Assembly (NCBI GenBank): GCA_035610835.1
Contig: CM069455.1
Coordinates: 37,355,278-37,419,277, forward strand
Direction of reading: 5' to 3'
DNA from: Ophiura sarsii
Lineage: Eukaryota; Echinodermata; Ophiuroidea; Amphilepidida; Ophiuridae
DNA: 64,000 nucleotides
Below the pieces are notes generated by a model. The model saw only the letters and a program-made list of their open reading frames with translations, did no database searches and had not been told where the DNA came from. Numbering within the stretch: the stretch's first letter is position 1; each line of letters begins with the position of its first letter. Shown piece after piece: positions 55,242 through 64,000 of this stretch. A program made the translations under genes and the position numbers.

Positions 55242-56382
55242 GTGGAACTACTTCCGTTTGTGAAATATTTTCTCCAGTAACACTCACGGCGAATCGATCG
55301 ATCGTTGATCGGTAAGCCAGATTAAGGGTAGCGTTTCAAGTGAATTAGTCAAAAGCATCTCGAACATGTTGAATAACAGCACGAACGTAGAAAGAGATTA
55401 AATTCTGGAGCTTTCTCCTACTTTCAACTTTCCTGATCATACCAAACCATTTTCTTACTTATTACTTTTACATCCATAGTAAATCAATGTGGTTACCGTA
55501 TTCATTTAGTCATATTTTCAGTAAGGCGGAATTAAATTAGGAATTCTCATTTTGGAATTCAACCAAAGTTAACCGATTTTTTAACTGACTTTGACATTTT
55601 AATTCAGATTCAGGTTTTTTGGATCAGCCAAACAACACCTGGTGAAATTTCGGCAATGTCTTGCTAGACGTCCCGTAACTCGAAGTGCGCATGCTCAAAC
55701 CCATTAAACTATGTTATAGCTATACACGGTTTATTCCGTACGAGATGCTAGGCAAGATATAGCTGAAATTTCGATATTGGGAACTTTTTCGCGAACATTT
55801 CAATGATGGGATATATATATGCGCATTTTGTGGTCGGCCATGTTTATGACATCATTGTGACGTCATGTGGGGGTGTTTCTACTTCGTTTGGTATGTACGG
55901 AAAAGGGAGACATCTAGCTATACCATGAAACCCAAATAAGCATACTCTGCGTCTCTATTTGGATTTTATTAAGGGGTAGTACCCCCCCCCCCCCCCATAT
56001 AAAACCATTTTACATTAGGATGATATAATAAACCGTGTAAAGTGCGTTTTGATCCATCCAATCACATTTCCAAATGAAAACCATGTGTACAGCTGTTCCA
56101 ATCTTTACCGTTTATAAACATCTATAAACATATAACCAGTACTATGAACCACATTTACTGTAATGTACATGCACCGGAAAGAAACATGCTGCCAAATAAA
56201 TATTGAAATACATCATGCACTGCCTATATTACACATAATATTCAACAAGTGCGAAGCCCGCGTTTTGAATATGGAATTTATTTTTCTCCAACCCAACGTA
56301 TTTTCATTGACATAAATGAGTATGGGCAAAGGGACTTTATATATATACTCTGAGACAAGCCACATGTTTCACGCAAAGCAAA
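55242..56382. other. No gene recognised
   Basis: Contains a poly(C) tract (about 55981-55996). A dispersed segment with GGTCGGCC, TGACATCATTGTGACGTCAT and GTTTCTACTT (about 55835-55885) has a counterpart at 62410-62465. Confidence 0.55.
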
Positions 56383-57290
56383 GACAGTTAATGTTTACAT
56401 TATGACAGTTAATGTTTACATTATGACAGTTAACGTTTACATTATGACAGTTAATGTTTACATTATGACAGTTAACGTTTACATTATGACAGTTAATGTT
56501 TACATTTTGACAGTTAACGTTTACATTATGACAGTTAATGTTTACATTATGACAGTTAATGTTTACATTATGACAGTTAATGTTTACATTATGACAGTTA
56601 ATGTTTACATTATGACAGTTAATGTTTACATTATGACAGTTAATATTTACATTATGACAGTTAATATTTACATTATGACAGTTAATGTTTACATTATGAC
56701 AGTTAATGTTTACATTATGACAGTTAATGTTTACATTATGACAGTTAATGTTTACATTATGACAGTTAATGTTTACATTATGGTAGTTAATGTTTACATT
56801 ATGACAGTTAATTTTTACATAATGACAGTTAATGTTTACATTATGACAGTTAATGTTTACATTATGAAAGTTAATGTTTACATTATGACAGTTAATGTTT
56901 ACATTATGACAGTTAATGTTTACATTATGACAGTTAATGTTTACATTATGACAGTTAATGTTTACATTATGACAGTTAATGTTTACATTATGACAGTTAA
57001 TGTTTACATTATGACAGTTAATGTTTACATTATGACAGTTAATGTTTACATTATGACAGTTAATGTTTACATTATGACAGTTAATGTTTACATTATGACA
57101 GTTAATGTTTACATTATGACAGTTAACGTTTTACATTATGACAGTTAACGTTTACATTATGACAGTTAACGTTTACATTATGACAGTTAACGTTTACATT
57201 ATGACAGTTAACGTTTACATTATCACAGTTAACGTTTACATTATGACACTTAATGTTTACATTATCACAGTTAATGTTTACATTATGTTT
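56383..57290 (+). repeat. 21-bp minisatellite, about 43 units
   Basis: The unit is GACAGTTAATGTTTACATTA plus T. Units are nearly identical, with AATGTT in most and AACGTT clustered in the last nine or so. A single extra T at about 57131 shifts the frame. The 7-residue periodic open frame (MTVNVYI) is a consequence of the 21-bp period. Confidence 0.97.
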
Positions 57291-57538
57291 ACCAGCTCAG
57301 ACCATGCTCAGACAATGTTCTCAATTCATGCTTGTTATAGTTATGTCATGTATTGTGTTGTGTGAGCGAACTGTCACTACAGAAAATAACTAAAACTACC
57401 ATTTTGGGGGTGTCCTTGCTGACAGGAATGTCACAACATTTTAGTTTTAGAAAGTTCAAATAAGTTTGGCATGACATATTATTCGTTACATATGTGAATT
57501 TCAGCCTGCTAAATAAACATCCAGCCGGTGAAATATCT

Positions 57539-57655
57539 AAAAAAGGAAGAAAAAAAAAGGAAGGAAGGAAGGGAAAAAAGAGAAGAAAAAAAGGGGGGAA
57601 GAGAGAGGAAGAAAAGGGGACAAACGAAAGAAAAAAGAAAAGAAAAGGGTAGGGC
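57539..57655. repeat. Purine-rich low-complexity tract
   Basis: Irregular GGAA/GAAA repeat. The overlapping minus-strand open frames rich in Phe, Ser and Leu are not genes. Confidence 0.85.
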
Positions 57656-57811
57656 TACGAAAAGGCGGGCGGGGAGGCATGCGAGGGACATAAGAACGTT
57701 TTGAGTTTATTGGACGTCGGTCGGGATACATAGGCGTACGTACGTTGACGAGAAATTTGATATTTTGGAGGTAACTAGCATAACTTCTTTCTGACATTAT
57801 AGGCTTATAAT

Positions 57812-57929
57812 ATAAAAAGCCAATATTGATCGGATATAAAGTGATTGCTTTTCAATAAAATATTAGTCAAAGGTGCGCACCAAATAGCACCAAATGGATT
57901 CGAAAATCGGGGGGCACATCCCCTCAGAC

Positions 57930-57966
<37 letters not shown>

Positions 57967-58295
57967 GAGCTTTTAAACATCTATACTTAAATCAAGAATA
58001 TATCAGTATAATTATGCTCAACTTCTTTCGTGCATTGATAAAAAACAAAATATTTTATTAAAAATGAAGAGGTGGCTTTTCGGTAAAATGTTGGTCAAAA
58101 GTATACAACAGATCGCACCAAATGAGTTCGAAAATTGAAAAAAAGTGTGAGGGAGTGTGAGGGGGGATGTGCCCCCCTGATCGTTCAAAAAAAAAAACAA
58201 TTTTCAAACCCATTTGGTGTGATTTGGTGTGTACTTTTGACCGATATTTTATTGAAAAGCCATCACTTCATTCCCTATCAATATTGGCTTTTTAT
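57812..58295. mobile_element. Foldback element with AAAAAGCCAATATTGAT ends
   Basis: Outer arms (about 57812-57910 and 58195-58295) are inverted copies carrying TTTTCAATAAAATAT, GCACCAAATG and CGAAAAT. A third copy of the arm in direct orientation lies at about 58060-58140. A poly(C) tract (57931-57961) sits in the middle. Confidence 0.8.
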
Positions 58296-58299
58296 CAAA

Positions 58300-59000
58300 G
58301 TTAGACAGCTAATTCGTTATATGGGAGAAAGAAGTTCTGCATAATATATACTGATATTTGATTGATTTAAGTATAAGTATAAATGGTTAACAATGTAATA
58401 TTGTAATACTGTTTTGCGGGTTAACGTCAAATGGGAGCTTTTTTAAAAAGAAATTGTCATCACGATGAAGCTATTTTATGCAGCATTTTTACGCTTTTGG
58501 TTCGTTATTTATTAATTTTCCGACCATGATTTTGGATCTCCTAGACCGACTTCCATACCTCATACACTACAAATTAATCGGAACACTTCGGATGGATGTG
58601 TTCTCCGATGTTACGCTTTTTGAACACATTACATGTGCTCGAGTCATATACATGATATTTCCTACGAAAGGTATGCGTGAAAATAATCGACTTAACATTT
58701 ATTTGTGCTATATGATTGAGATTCATTTCTGCTTTAAACAAGCTTCTACTCCAAAAATCACAAATATGCTATTTTTGGACACATGCGCGCATAGCGCGCG
58801 AACATTATTCGGTTCGTGTACTTATGACCATCATAATTCCATGATCCCTCTTGTAAAATAAACCGACAGTACCAATCTCAACCGACAGACAGTCAATATT
58901 GGGGGTGGGGTGCGATGGTTACGCCACCAAACACAGTATGCCTTATACATGTAGTAAGTTTTCTGAACAGTTTTAGAACACATAGTACACAATCCGTTCA
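58300..59000. other. No gene recognised
   Basis: A 127-codon plus-strand frame (58478-58861) shows no domain and its end overlaps a dispersed repeat (58850-58905, reverse complement of 38795-38870). I do not call a gene. Confidence 0.5.
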
Positions 59001-59007
59001 ACCTTTT

Positions 59008-59312
59008 CTTTTTTTCTTTTCTTTTTCTCTCCCTTTCTCTCCCTTTCTCACCCTTTCTCTCCCTTACTCTCCCTTTCTCTCCCTTTCTCTCCCTTTCTCT
59101 CCCTTTCTCTCCCTTTCTCTCCCTTTCTCTCCCTTTCCCTTTCCCTTTCCCTTTCCCTTTCCCTTTCCCTTTTCCTTTCCCTTTTCCTTTTTCTTTTTCT
59201 TTTTCTTTTTCTTTTTCTTTTTCTTTTTCTTTTTCTTTTTCTTTTTCTTTTTCTTTTTCTTTTTCTTTTTCTTTTTCTTTTTCTTTTTCTTTTTCTTTTT
59301 CTTTTTCTTTTG
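59008..59312 (+). repeat. Pyrimidine microsatellite changing period
   Basis: First a 10-bp unit CTCCCTTTCT, then (CCCTTT)n, then (CTTTTT)n of about 24 units. Open frames of Lys/Glu or Phe/Ser here are artefacts. Confidence 0.97.
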
Positions 59313-59319
59313 TTTTTTT

Positions 59320-60330
59320 GACGAGGGTTATAAATAATGTCAATGTATTTATTTTTATTGTGACCACGAAAGTTCCTCGTTATTAGTATGCCCGCAGTAT
59401 ACTGGTGTAATAGTTAGAGCATCCCGAATTTCACTGTCATTATGAAAATCAGACTTGACTTTTACATTTGGGATTGTATAACTACATTCTTAGCGTGTAT
59501 AATCTCAAATTCAACTTTATAATTTAAGCATGGTTTAAGTATGTAGAGTTATACTTTTAGAGTGATCAGCAAATCTATTAACTGCAGTGGTTAGTTATTT
59601 ACTGTGTTTACTGCATGTATATCCGGGATTTATCTTTGCAATACCTCATAACAGCCAGTACGCAACAGTCGCTTTTAAAGCGTGACCTTGCCGATTTCTA
59701 ACCCGCAGAATGATCGATTTCAGGATGTCTCCCTTTAGCTAAATACCCTATGTCAGCCTTACGACAAGTTAGTTTTACCAGCATACACTGCGATAGGATC
59801 AGTTTGCAGTCAAATAGCTAGATAGGTATAATCACCGTAATTTTCTTAATAATATGGGACCAAATTGACCATTTTTGGTCCACAAACAGTGATTTTATCG
59901 CTTATTTTAGAATCTAACAACTTTTGTGACTTTGCTTCTTGTATCTATTCACTTGACTGGACTAAGAATCGTACGATATTTTAAGAGCAATTTTCATATT
60001 AACGGAAGTTCAAGCTTTAATTTCATATCAAAATCATTAATGCCCGAGTTCTTTTTTGATGAGAAAATCGAGTCTTAATTTTCAGCGATTTTCGGTCAGA
60101 AAACGAAACTTACGATCCCCCGTTAGGCCTCGCCAACTTGATTTTTAGTCTCCTATAACCCGCCCGCGCTTCATTTTCATGCCCGCGTTTGAATTCATTA
60201 GAAATTTTGGGGGAAAATACCGTTTTTGCAATGAAAACGTCCGAATTTATGTATTTTGTGTGATGAAATTGTGAAAAATGATTTTGACGAGAAACAAAAA
60301 ATCATACGAAATTGTGCAGAGCAGAAGGAT
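59320..60330. other. No gene recognised; duplicated segment
   Basis: The segment CATTCACTTGACTGGACTAAG occurs at about 59947 (as ATTCACTTGACTGGACTAAG) and again at about 60494, followed both times by a TACKATATTTTAAG-type sequence. This indicates a local duplication of about 550 bp. Confidence 0.6.
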
Positions 60331-60334
60331 CGAT

Positions 60335-60400
60335 TTCGAACCCCGGACCTCTCGCTCTTCAGTCTAGCGCTCTACCATCTGAGCTATCAAGCGAAACTAA
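60335..60400 (-). repeat. tRNA-Phe-like sequence (degenerate)
   Basis: Minus strand: TAGCTCAGATGGTAGAGCG, then TAGACTGAAGAG in the anticodon region (GAA in the Phe position) and AGGTC plus GGGGTTCGAA. D arm and B box are good, but the T-stem partner strand and anticodon stem are mismatched, so it is a pseudo-tRNA or SINE head. Confidence 0.6.
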
Positions 60401-60544
60401 TTCTATTCGTGAGATTTAAACACTTCATCAACAACCCAACGACGGTACGAAATGAATATAGCTCGAACTAGATTCGGACACCCATTTTATTATCCATTCA
60501 CTTGACTGGACTAAGTAATGTCATACTATTTTAAGCATGTTTCT

Positions 60545-62100
60545 AGTTACAAAAGACTATGAATATTATGATACCATCAATACAATAGATGCCTAATTCT
60601 TCAAAAAGGGACTATTTACCGTGAATTTGGCTTTAGTTTCGTCAAGTTTTTCTCGAATTCGGATGTGTGTGATGACAATAATTTGCACCGAAAATGCAAC
60701 ATGTCATGAAGTCATAGCTAATATTAGATAATATTATTCGCATAATATGCCTTTTTATTTTACAATTTCATGGCAAATGTGTTTGAAATGTGTGATTATA
60801 ATCATGAAAAGAGCTCATTTACATCAGGGTTTACATCGTGCTATTACGAGGTCAACTATGACTGCAAAGCCGTATCGCTACGGATGAGTACTTCCGGGTC
60901 GCTTTGCTGGGTTAGAAAAGGAACGACTTTTCGTGTGCTTGCATACTGGCTGATAAAGGCACGATAAAGAGATCCGGTAAGAGTTCAAATTGTACAAATA
61001 ATTGTGCAAATACATGTACATGTATTTGTTTTTACAGTGGATAGGGTTTTTCCCGTTTTAAATCAGAGGTTGCACACGCGTACGTGTACACAATTAGTTT
61101 AGTTATGAGCTGCTGTACATGCTCTGCTGAACGGGTGACCCGATGATATAATGTAATTTGAACCCCATTTGAACTACTTTTCGTGTCTTCCAATGCCGTG
61201 GTGTTCGCCGTTTTGCACTGTGACATTATTTCACGATAGGATAAATGGTAAGCTTTTTCTGATAAAACGGGATTTTGAAAGGCTACTAAAACACTGCACA
61301 ATATGTCAAAATAACGGACTGCTTGCTAATGCTAATTTTGGTGTATACAAAACGATGTTTAATATATACGGAGACCTTTGGGTTTAGGGCATTTATACAT
61401 GTGTACATACACACATCCAGTATTTCTACATGTATATTCCGACGTTAATATTGGATATGTATGTCACATATGTATGTCAATTTTTAAATGTGAACCAATG
61501 ATAACCGGAGAAATTTACGACTCGATCATTAGTCAAACATGGCCTTTCGTCAAACGATTTATGAATATTTTATTGTGGGGAAAAAGCTGTGACGAATTAC
61601 TGTTATTCCGAACACGGTAATATCGCCGACCGTGCCTATTCCTGTTGATGGAATGGTCACTAATGTATAAAAAAAACATGTTGGGCATTCGAATGCGTCA
61701 GCACAGCATTCATCATATAGCCAACATATCAATATCTTTCATGGTATGACATGAGGACTTGTCAATGCATGTTTTACCTAGTATTCCGAGTGTCACGGAC
61801 CATGAAGCTAGTTTTACTATGCTCATCATATCAAATTAAAGCCGACATTCTCTATACGATATGTCTACGGGCAGTTATGAAGCACAGGTAAGTCATTTTC
61901 CGCCTTTCCGTCATTAACTCCATGCATACCATTTAGGTACGTAAACCTAGGATTAGGCGGGCATTATCCTAAGTTAGCGCTCCGTATCCCCAGTTAAGGA
62001 GCGTTAACTAGATATAAGGCCCATTAGTGTTATTCCGGGTTAATGGCCTTACAAGAATATTATATGATATTTTCCACGGGGCCCTTCTATTCATGATATA
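60545..62100. other. No gene recognised
   Basis: Small frames on both strands (for example 61032-61301 minus) show no domain or splice context. Nothing else stands out. Confidence 0.55.
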
Positions 62101-62105
62101 TTTTA

Positions 62106-62309
62106 CACTGAAAGCCAAACTCAGGGTCAGGGTTACTGACTCCGTTTAGAGAGTGAGAGTCAAAATTTACTAACTCCTTTGGAGAGTCATGATGCATGAC
62201 TCTTCAAGGGAGTCTTGTGACTCTTCAAATGGAGTCAATGTTGACTTAGAGTCACATGTAGGCTGGACTCCCTTTTAGAGTAACCCTGACTCCAGTTTAG
62301 CTTTCAGTG
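62106..62309. mobile_element. Small Harbinger-like MITE iterating GACTC/GAGTC
   Basis: 204 bp, ends CACTGAAAGCCAAACT / AGTTTAGCTTTCAGTG, flanked by TTA on both sides (62103-62105, 62310-62312). A TTA/TAA 3-bp target is typical of PIF/Harbinger elements. The interior carries about a dozen GACTC/GAGTC words. Confidence 0.8.
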
Positions 62310-62554
62310 TTATGTAAAGGACCTCTATGGGTTTGAATTGGACGGAATCTGCCCAAGGGTGGAATTCCTATATTTCACTGTACATACGAATACGGCGGGA
62401 TTTTGAGGTCGGCCTTGTTTAGTAACGTCATTGTGACGTCATGCGTTGGATGTTTGTACTTTTTTTCTCTTTTATATTTTTATTTCACTCAAAAAAACAT
62501 AATATATACTAATCACAATAAAGTTACAATACGGTAATAGAAAACTAACAACAT

Positions 62555-62642
62555 ACAGTACACTGTTAGAACATTTTACGGCTAAAAGCTGGCATCAAGG
62601 ATGCCAACTTTTTACCGTAACATTTACAGTATACTGTAAAAA
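62555..62642. repeat. Short inverted repeat with ACAGTACACTGT ends
   Basis: ACAGTACACTGTTAGAACAT at the left and ATTTACAGTATACTGTA at the right, with an inner hairpin GCTGGCATC/GATGCCA. Probably a tiny MITE. Confidence 0.55.
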
Positions 62643-62668
62643 ATAATTCAATAAAAACACTTAAAAAT

Positions 62669-62941
62669 TTACATATTTAGGGAGTTGATACAGAGCTTGG
62701 GCATGTGTAGAGAATAAAAAAGCACTGGCGATCGCCCCAACTTAGTAAGCCAGTCCACTTCTTTTTTACGTTGCGTAGTCGGGCATCCAGACCACAGAAT
62801 CTTGTAGCCAAATACAAAACGGTGCTTCCTGTGTGTGAGGCGTGTTTGGGGTCTGAAAAAGAGCATATTAAAGCTCGTCCCCGCCCTGGCCAAGACCGTG
62901 CAGATTAGAAGGAATACCAATGTTCCTGTTGTAGAAAACAC
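62669..62941 (-). other. Unassigned 90-codon frame
   Basis: Minus-strand frame starting MFSTTGTLVFLLICTVLARA, which looks like a signal peptide, followed by basic residues. There are no splice signals, domain or conserved copy to support it. Chance remains the simplest explanation. Confidence 0.15.
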
Positions 62942-62999
62942 AAAAGACTCTCATATCTTTTACCTTTTTACATAAATTCTATGGTTTGTGCCATATCAC

Positions 63000-64000
63000 A
63001 TTCGGCCTGCGGCCTCATGTGATATGACATGCCAAACCATAGGTATTTTTCCGTATTGTGTGAACATGCAGGGGATAACTAATAGTAGGTATAGCACATT
63101 TCGCTACACTAGGGTCTGCCACACAGAGTGTGTGCACACTCAGGTGAATTTACTTGTTTTCAGGCAAAACTGAATGGACTGGTTTGAAAAAACTTAATAA
63201 TTTATAAATTTACACTCTTCACCATTAATTAGATTGATCTCTTCTCTATCTGAATCTTAAGTTTGGTGATTATTCTACACCTGGAAGTTTAAAAAAAAAA
63301 AAATCTTTGCAAGTACTTTTTATGCCTTGCCTGAAAGTCACACACTTGGGCCCATTGACAGCCCACACTAAGCAATGCAGCTCAGCATTGAAAAACACCC
63401 ATACCAATAATTGACCATTCTGTTATGATGCACTCCTTATTTGGCACTGAGCTTGTTATATATGGTAGCTATGACCTCTCTGTACATGACCCTGCGTCAT
63501 ACATATCAATCGAATGTTATTCGGCTGAGTTGTGGCTAGTTACATGTTTGGAAATTTGCTCTAAATTTTGATATAATTGCCCGATTTGAAAATTTGAAGG
63601 CCCAATTTGAAAGGTAGAAGGTACCAGATGCTAGTAAAAACTCTCTACTTTTGGCTGATATGCTTAGTTTGTATATCCTTTGAATGCATCACACCAGAAA
63701 CAGACCCCAAAACACAGAATAAGCTTATTATGGTAGCTTACTGCAGACCTCTCCACAGCAATTGCACTGATCGATAGCAACATACTGGAAATGGCTAGAG
63801 AATATGTTCAAGAATAAACTAATGTAAACAAAATGCGAGTCAAACTGACATAATTTGCATATATGCATAATTTGAATACATAATGAGCTCATTTGCATAT
63901 TTAATGAGATAATTAACTAAATTTTACATTTTAATATACGTCTTGTCACAGGTAAACAGTATACCAAAGCTCATCTCTCTACTGCTTGTAGAACTTCAGA
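63000..64000. other. No gene recognised
   Basis: AT-rich end of window. It has a short palindrome near 62990-63040 (GCCATATCACATTCGGCCT and its inverted match) but no exon or RNA gene. Confidence 0.55.

Noticed and set aside
56402..57148. 248-codon open frame (MTVNVYI repeats)
   Set aside because: It is a 21-bp minisatellite. Any stop-free unit divisible by three stays open. No start context, domain or splice structure.
59130..59170. Telomere-like repeat (TTTCCC)n
   Set aside because: The unit is CCCTTT inside a graded pyrimidine microsatellite, not the TTAGGG type, and it grades into CTTTTT.
58831..59367. Long Lys/Glu and Phe/Ser frames over the pyrimidine tract
   Set aside because: Low-complexity microsatellite translated on both strands.
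60335..60400. Functional tRNA-Phe on the minus strand
   Set aside because: T stem and anticodon stem contain several mismatches although the A and B boxes look good.
62669..62941. Small secreted protein on the minus strand
   Set aside because: Only a hydrophobic start supports it. No intron signals, homologous copy or conserved pattern in the window.

Overview
This is a eukaryotic, gene-poor, repeat-saturated genomic window. It has introns with GT/AG borders, C2H2 zinc-finger genes, LINE fragments, tRNA-like SINE heads, many terminal-inverted-repeat (TIR) DNA elements, long poly(G/C) tracts and a 100-base assembly gap (40560-40659). The repeat content and the recurring palindrome TAGGCCTA fit a marine invertebrate. 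I lean towards an echinoderm or other non-vertebrate deuterostome, but that rests on impression, not on a marker gene.

Layout. 1-8000: no gene, several TIR elements, including a 2.1 kb compound foldback (3675-5767) and an almost perfect 0.68 kb snapback element (7170-7851). 8222-9938: the last two coding exons of a plus-strand PDZ-domain gene. 10360-19345: a stack of nested transposons (11952-12362, 12601-13896, 13137-13568, 14415-14758, 16033-17002) inside a duplicated segment that ends in a broken C2H2 zinc-finger gene on the minus strand. 19400-22440: no gene, but six spaced copies of a palindrome GTAACRCGTGTTAC. 22447-23526: an intact minus-strand zinc-finger ORF (10 fingers). 24310-25400: a 129-bp tandem repeat interrupted by a TTAA-flanked element. 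25600-30100: dispersed repeats and a 1.95 kb element full of CCAATATTGG. 30220-34620: second copy of the segmental duplication, with an intact minus-strand zinc-finger ORF (33089-34231). 35000-40700: hAT-like element, LINE relic, poly(C) tracts, gap. 41241-45042: a probable plus-strand multi-exon gene for a small multi-pass membrane protein. 47300-56000: satellites, more TIR elements, a broken transposon-type ORF, and a CR1/L2-like LINE 3' end on the minus strand. 56383-57290: a 21-bp minisatellite of about 43 units. 57800-64000: foldback elements, pyrimidine microsatellites, a tRNA-Phe-like fragment, no convincing gene.

Functional relations are weak because the genes are unrelated. Two themes matter. 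First, three zinc-finger loci (18640-19345 broken, 22447-23526, 33089-34231) derive from local duplication together with flanking DNA. The duplicate serves as a natural empty-site control and fixes the ends and target-site duplications of two inserted transposons exactly. Second, at least eight elements with unrelated termini share one architecture: a short, usually palindromic core repeated many times in both orientations inside the element. The extreme case is 16033-17002, with about 36 copies of a CTTGG/CCAAG-centred hairpin arm. This motif-iterated class is my main candidate for something under-described.
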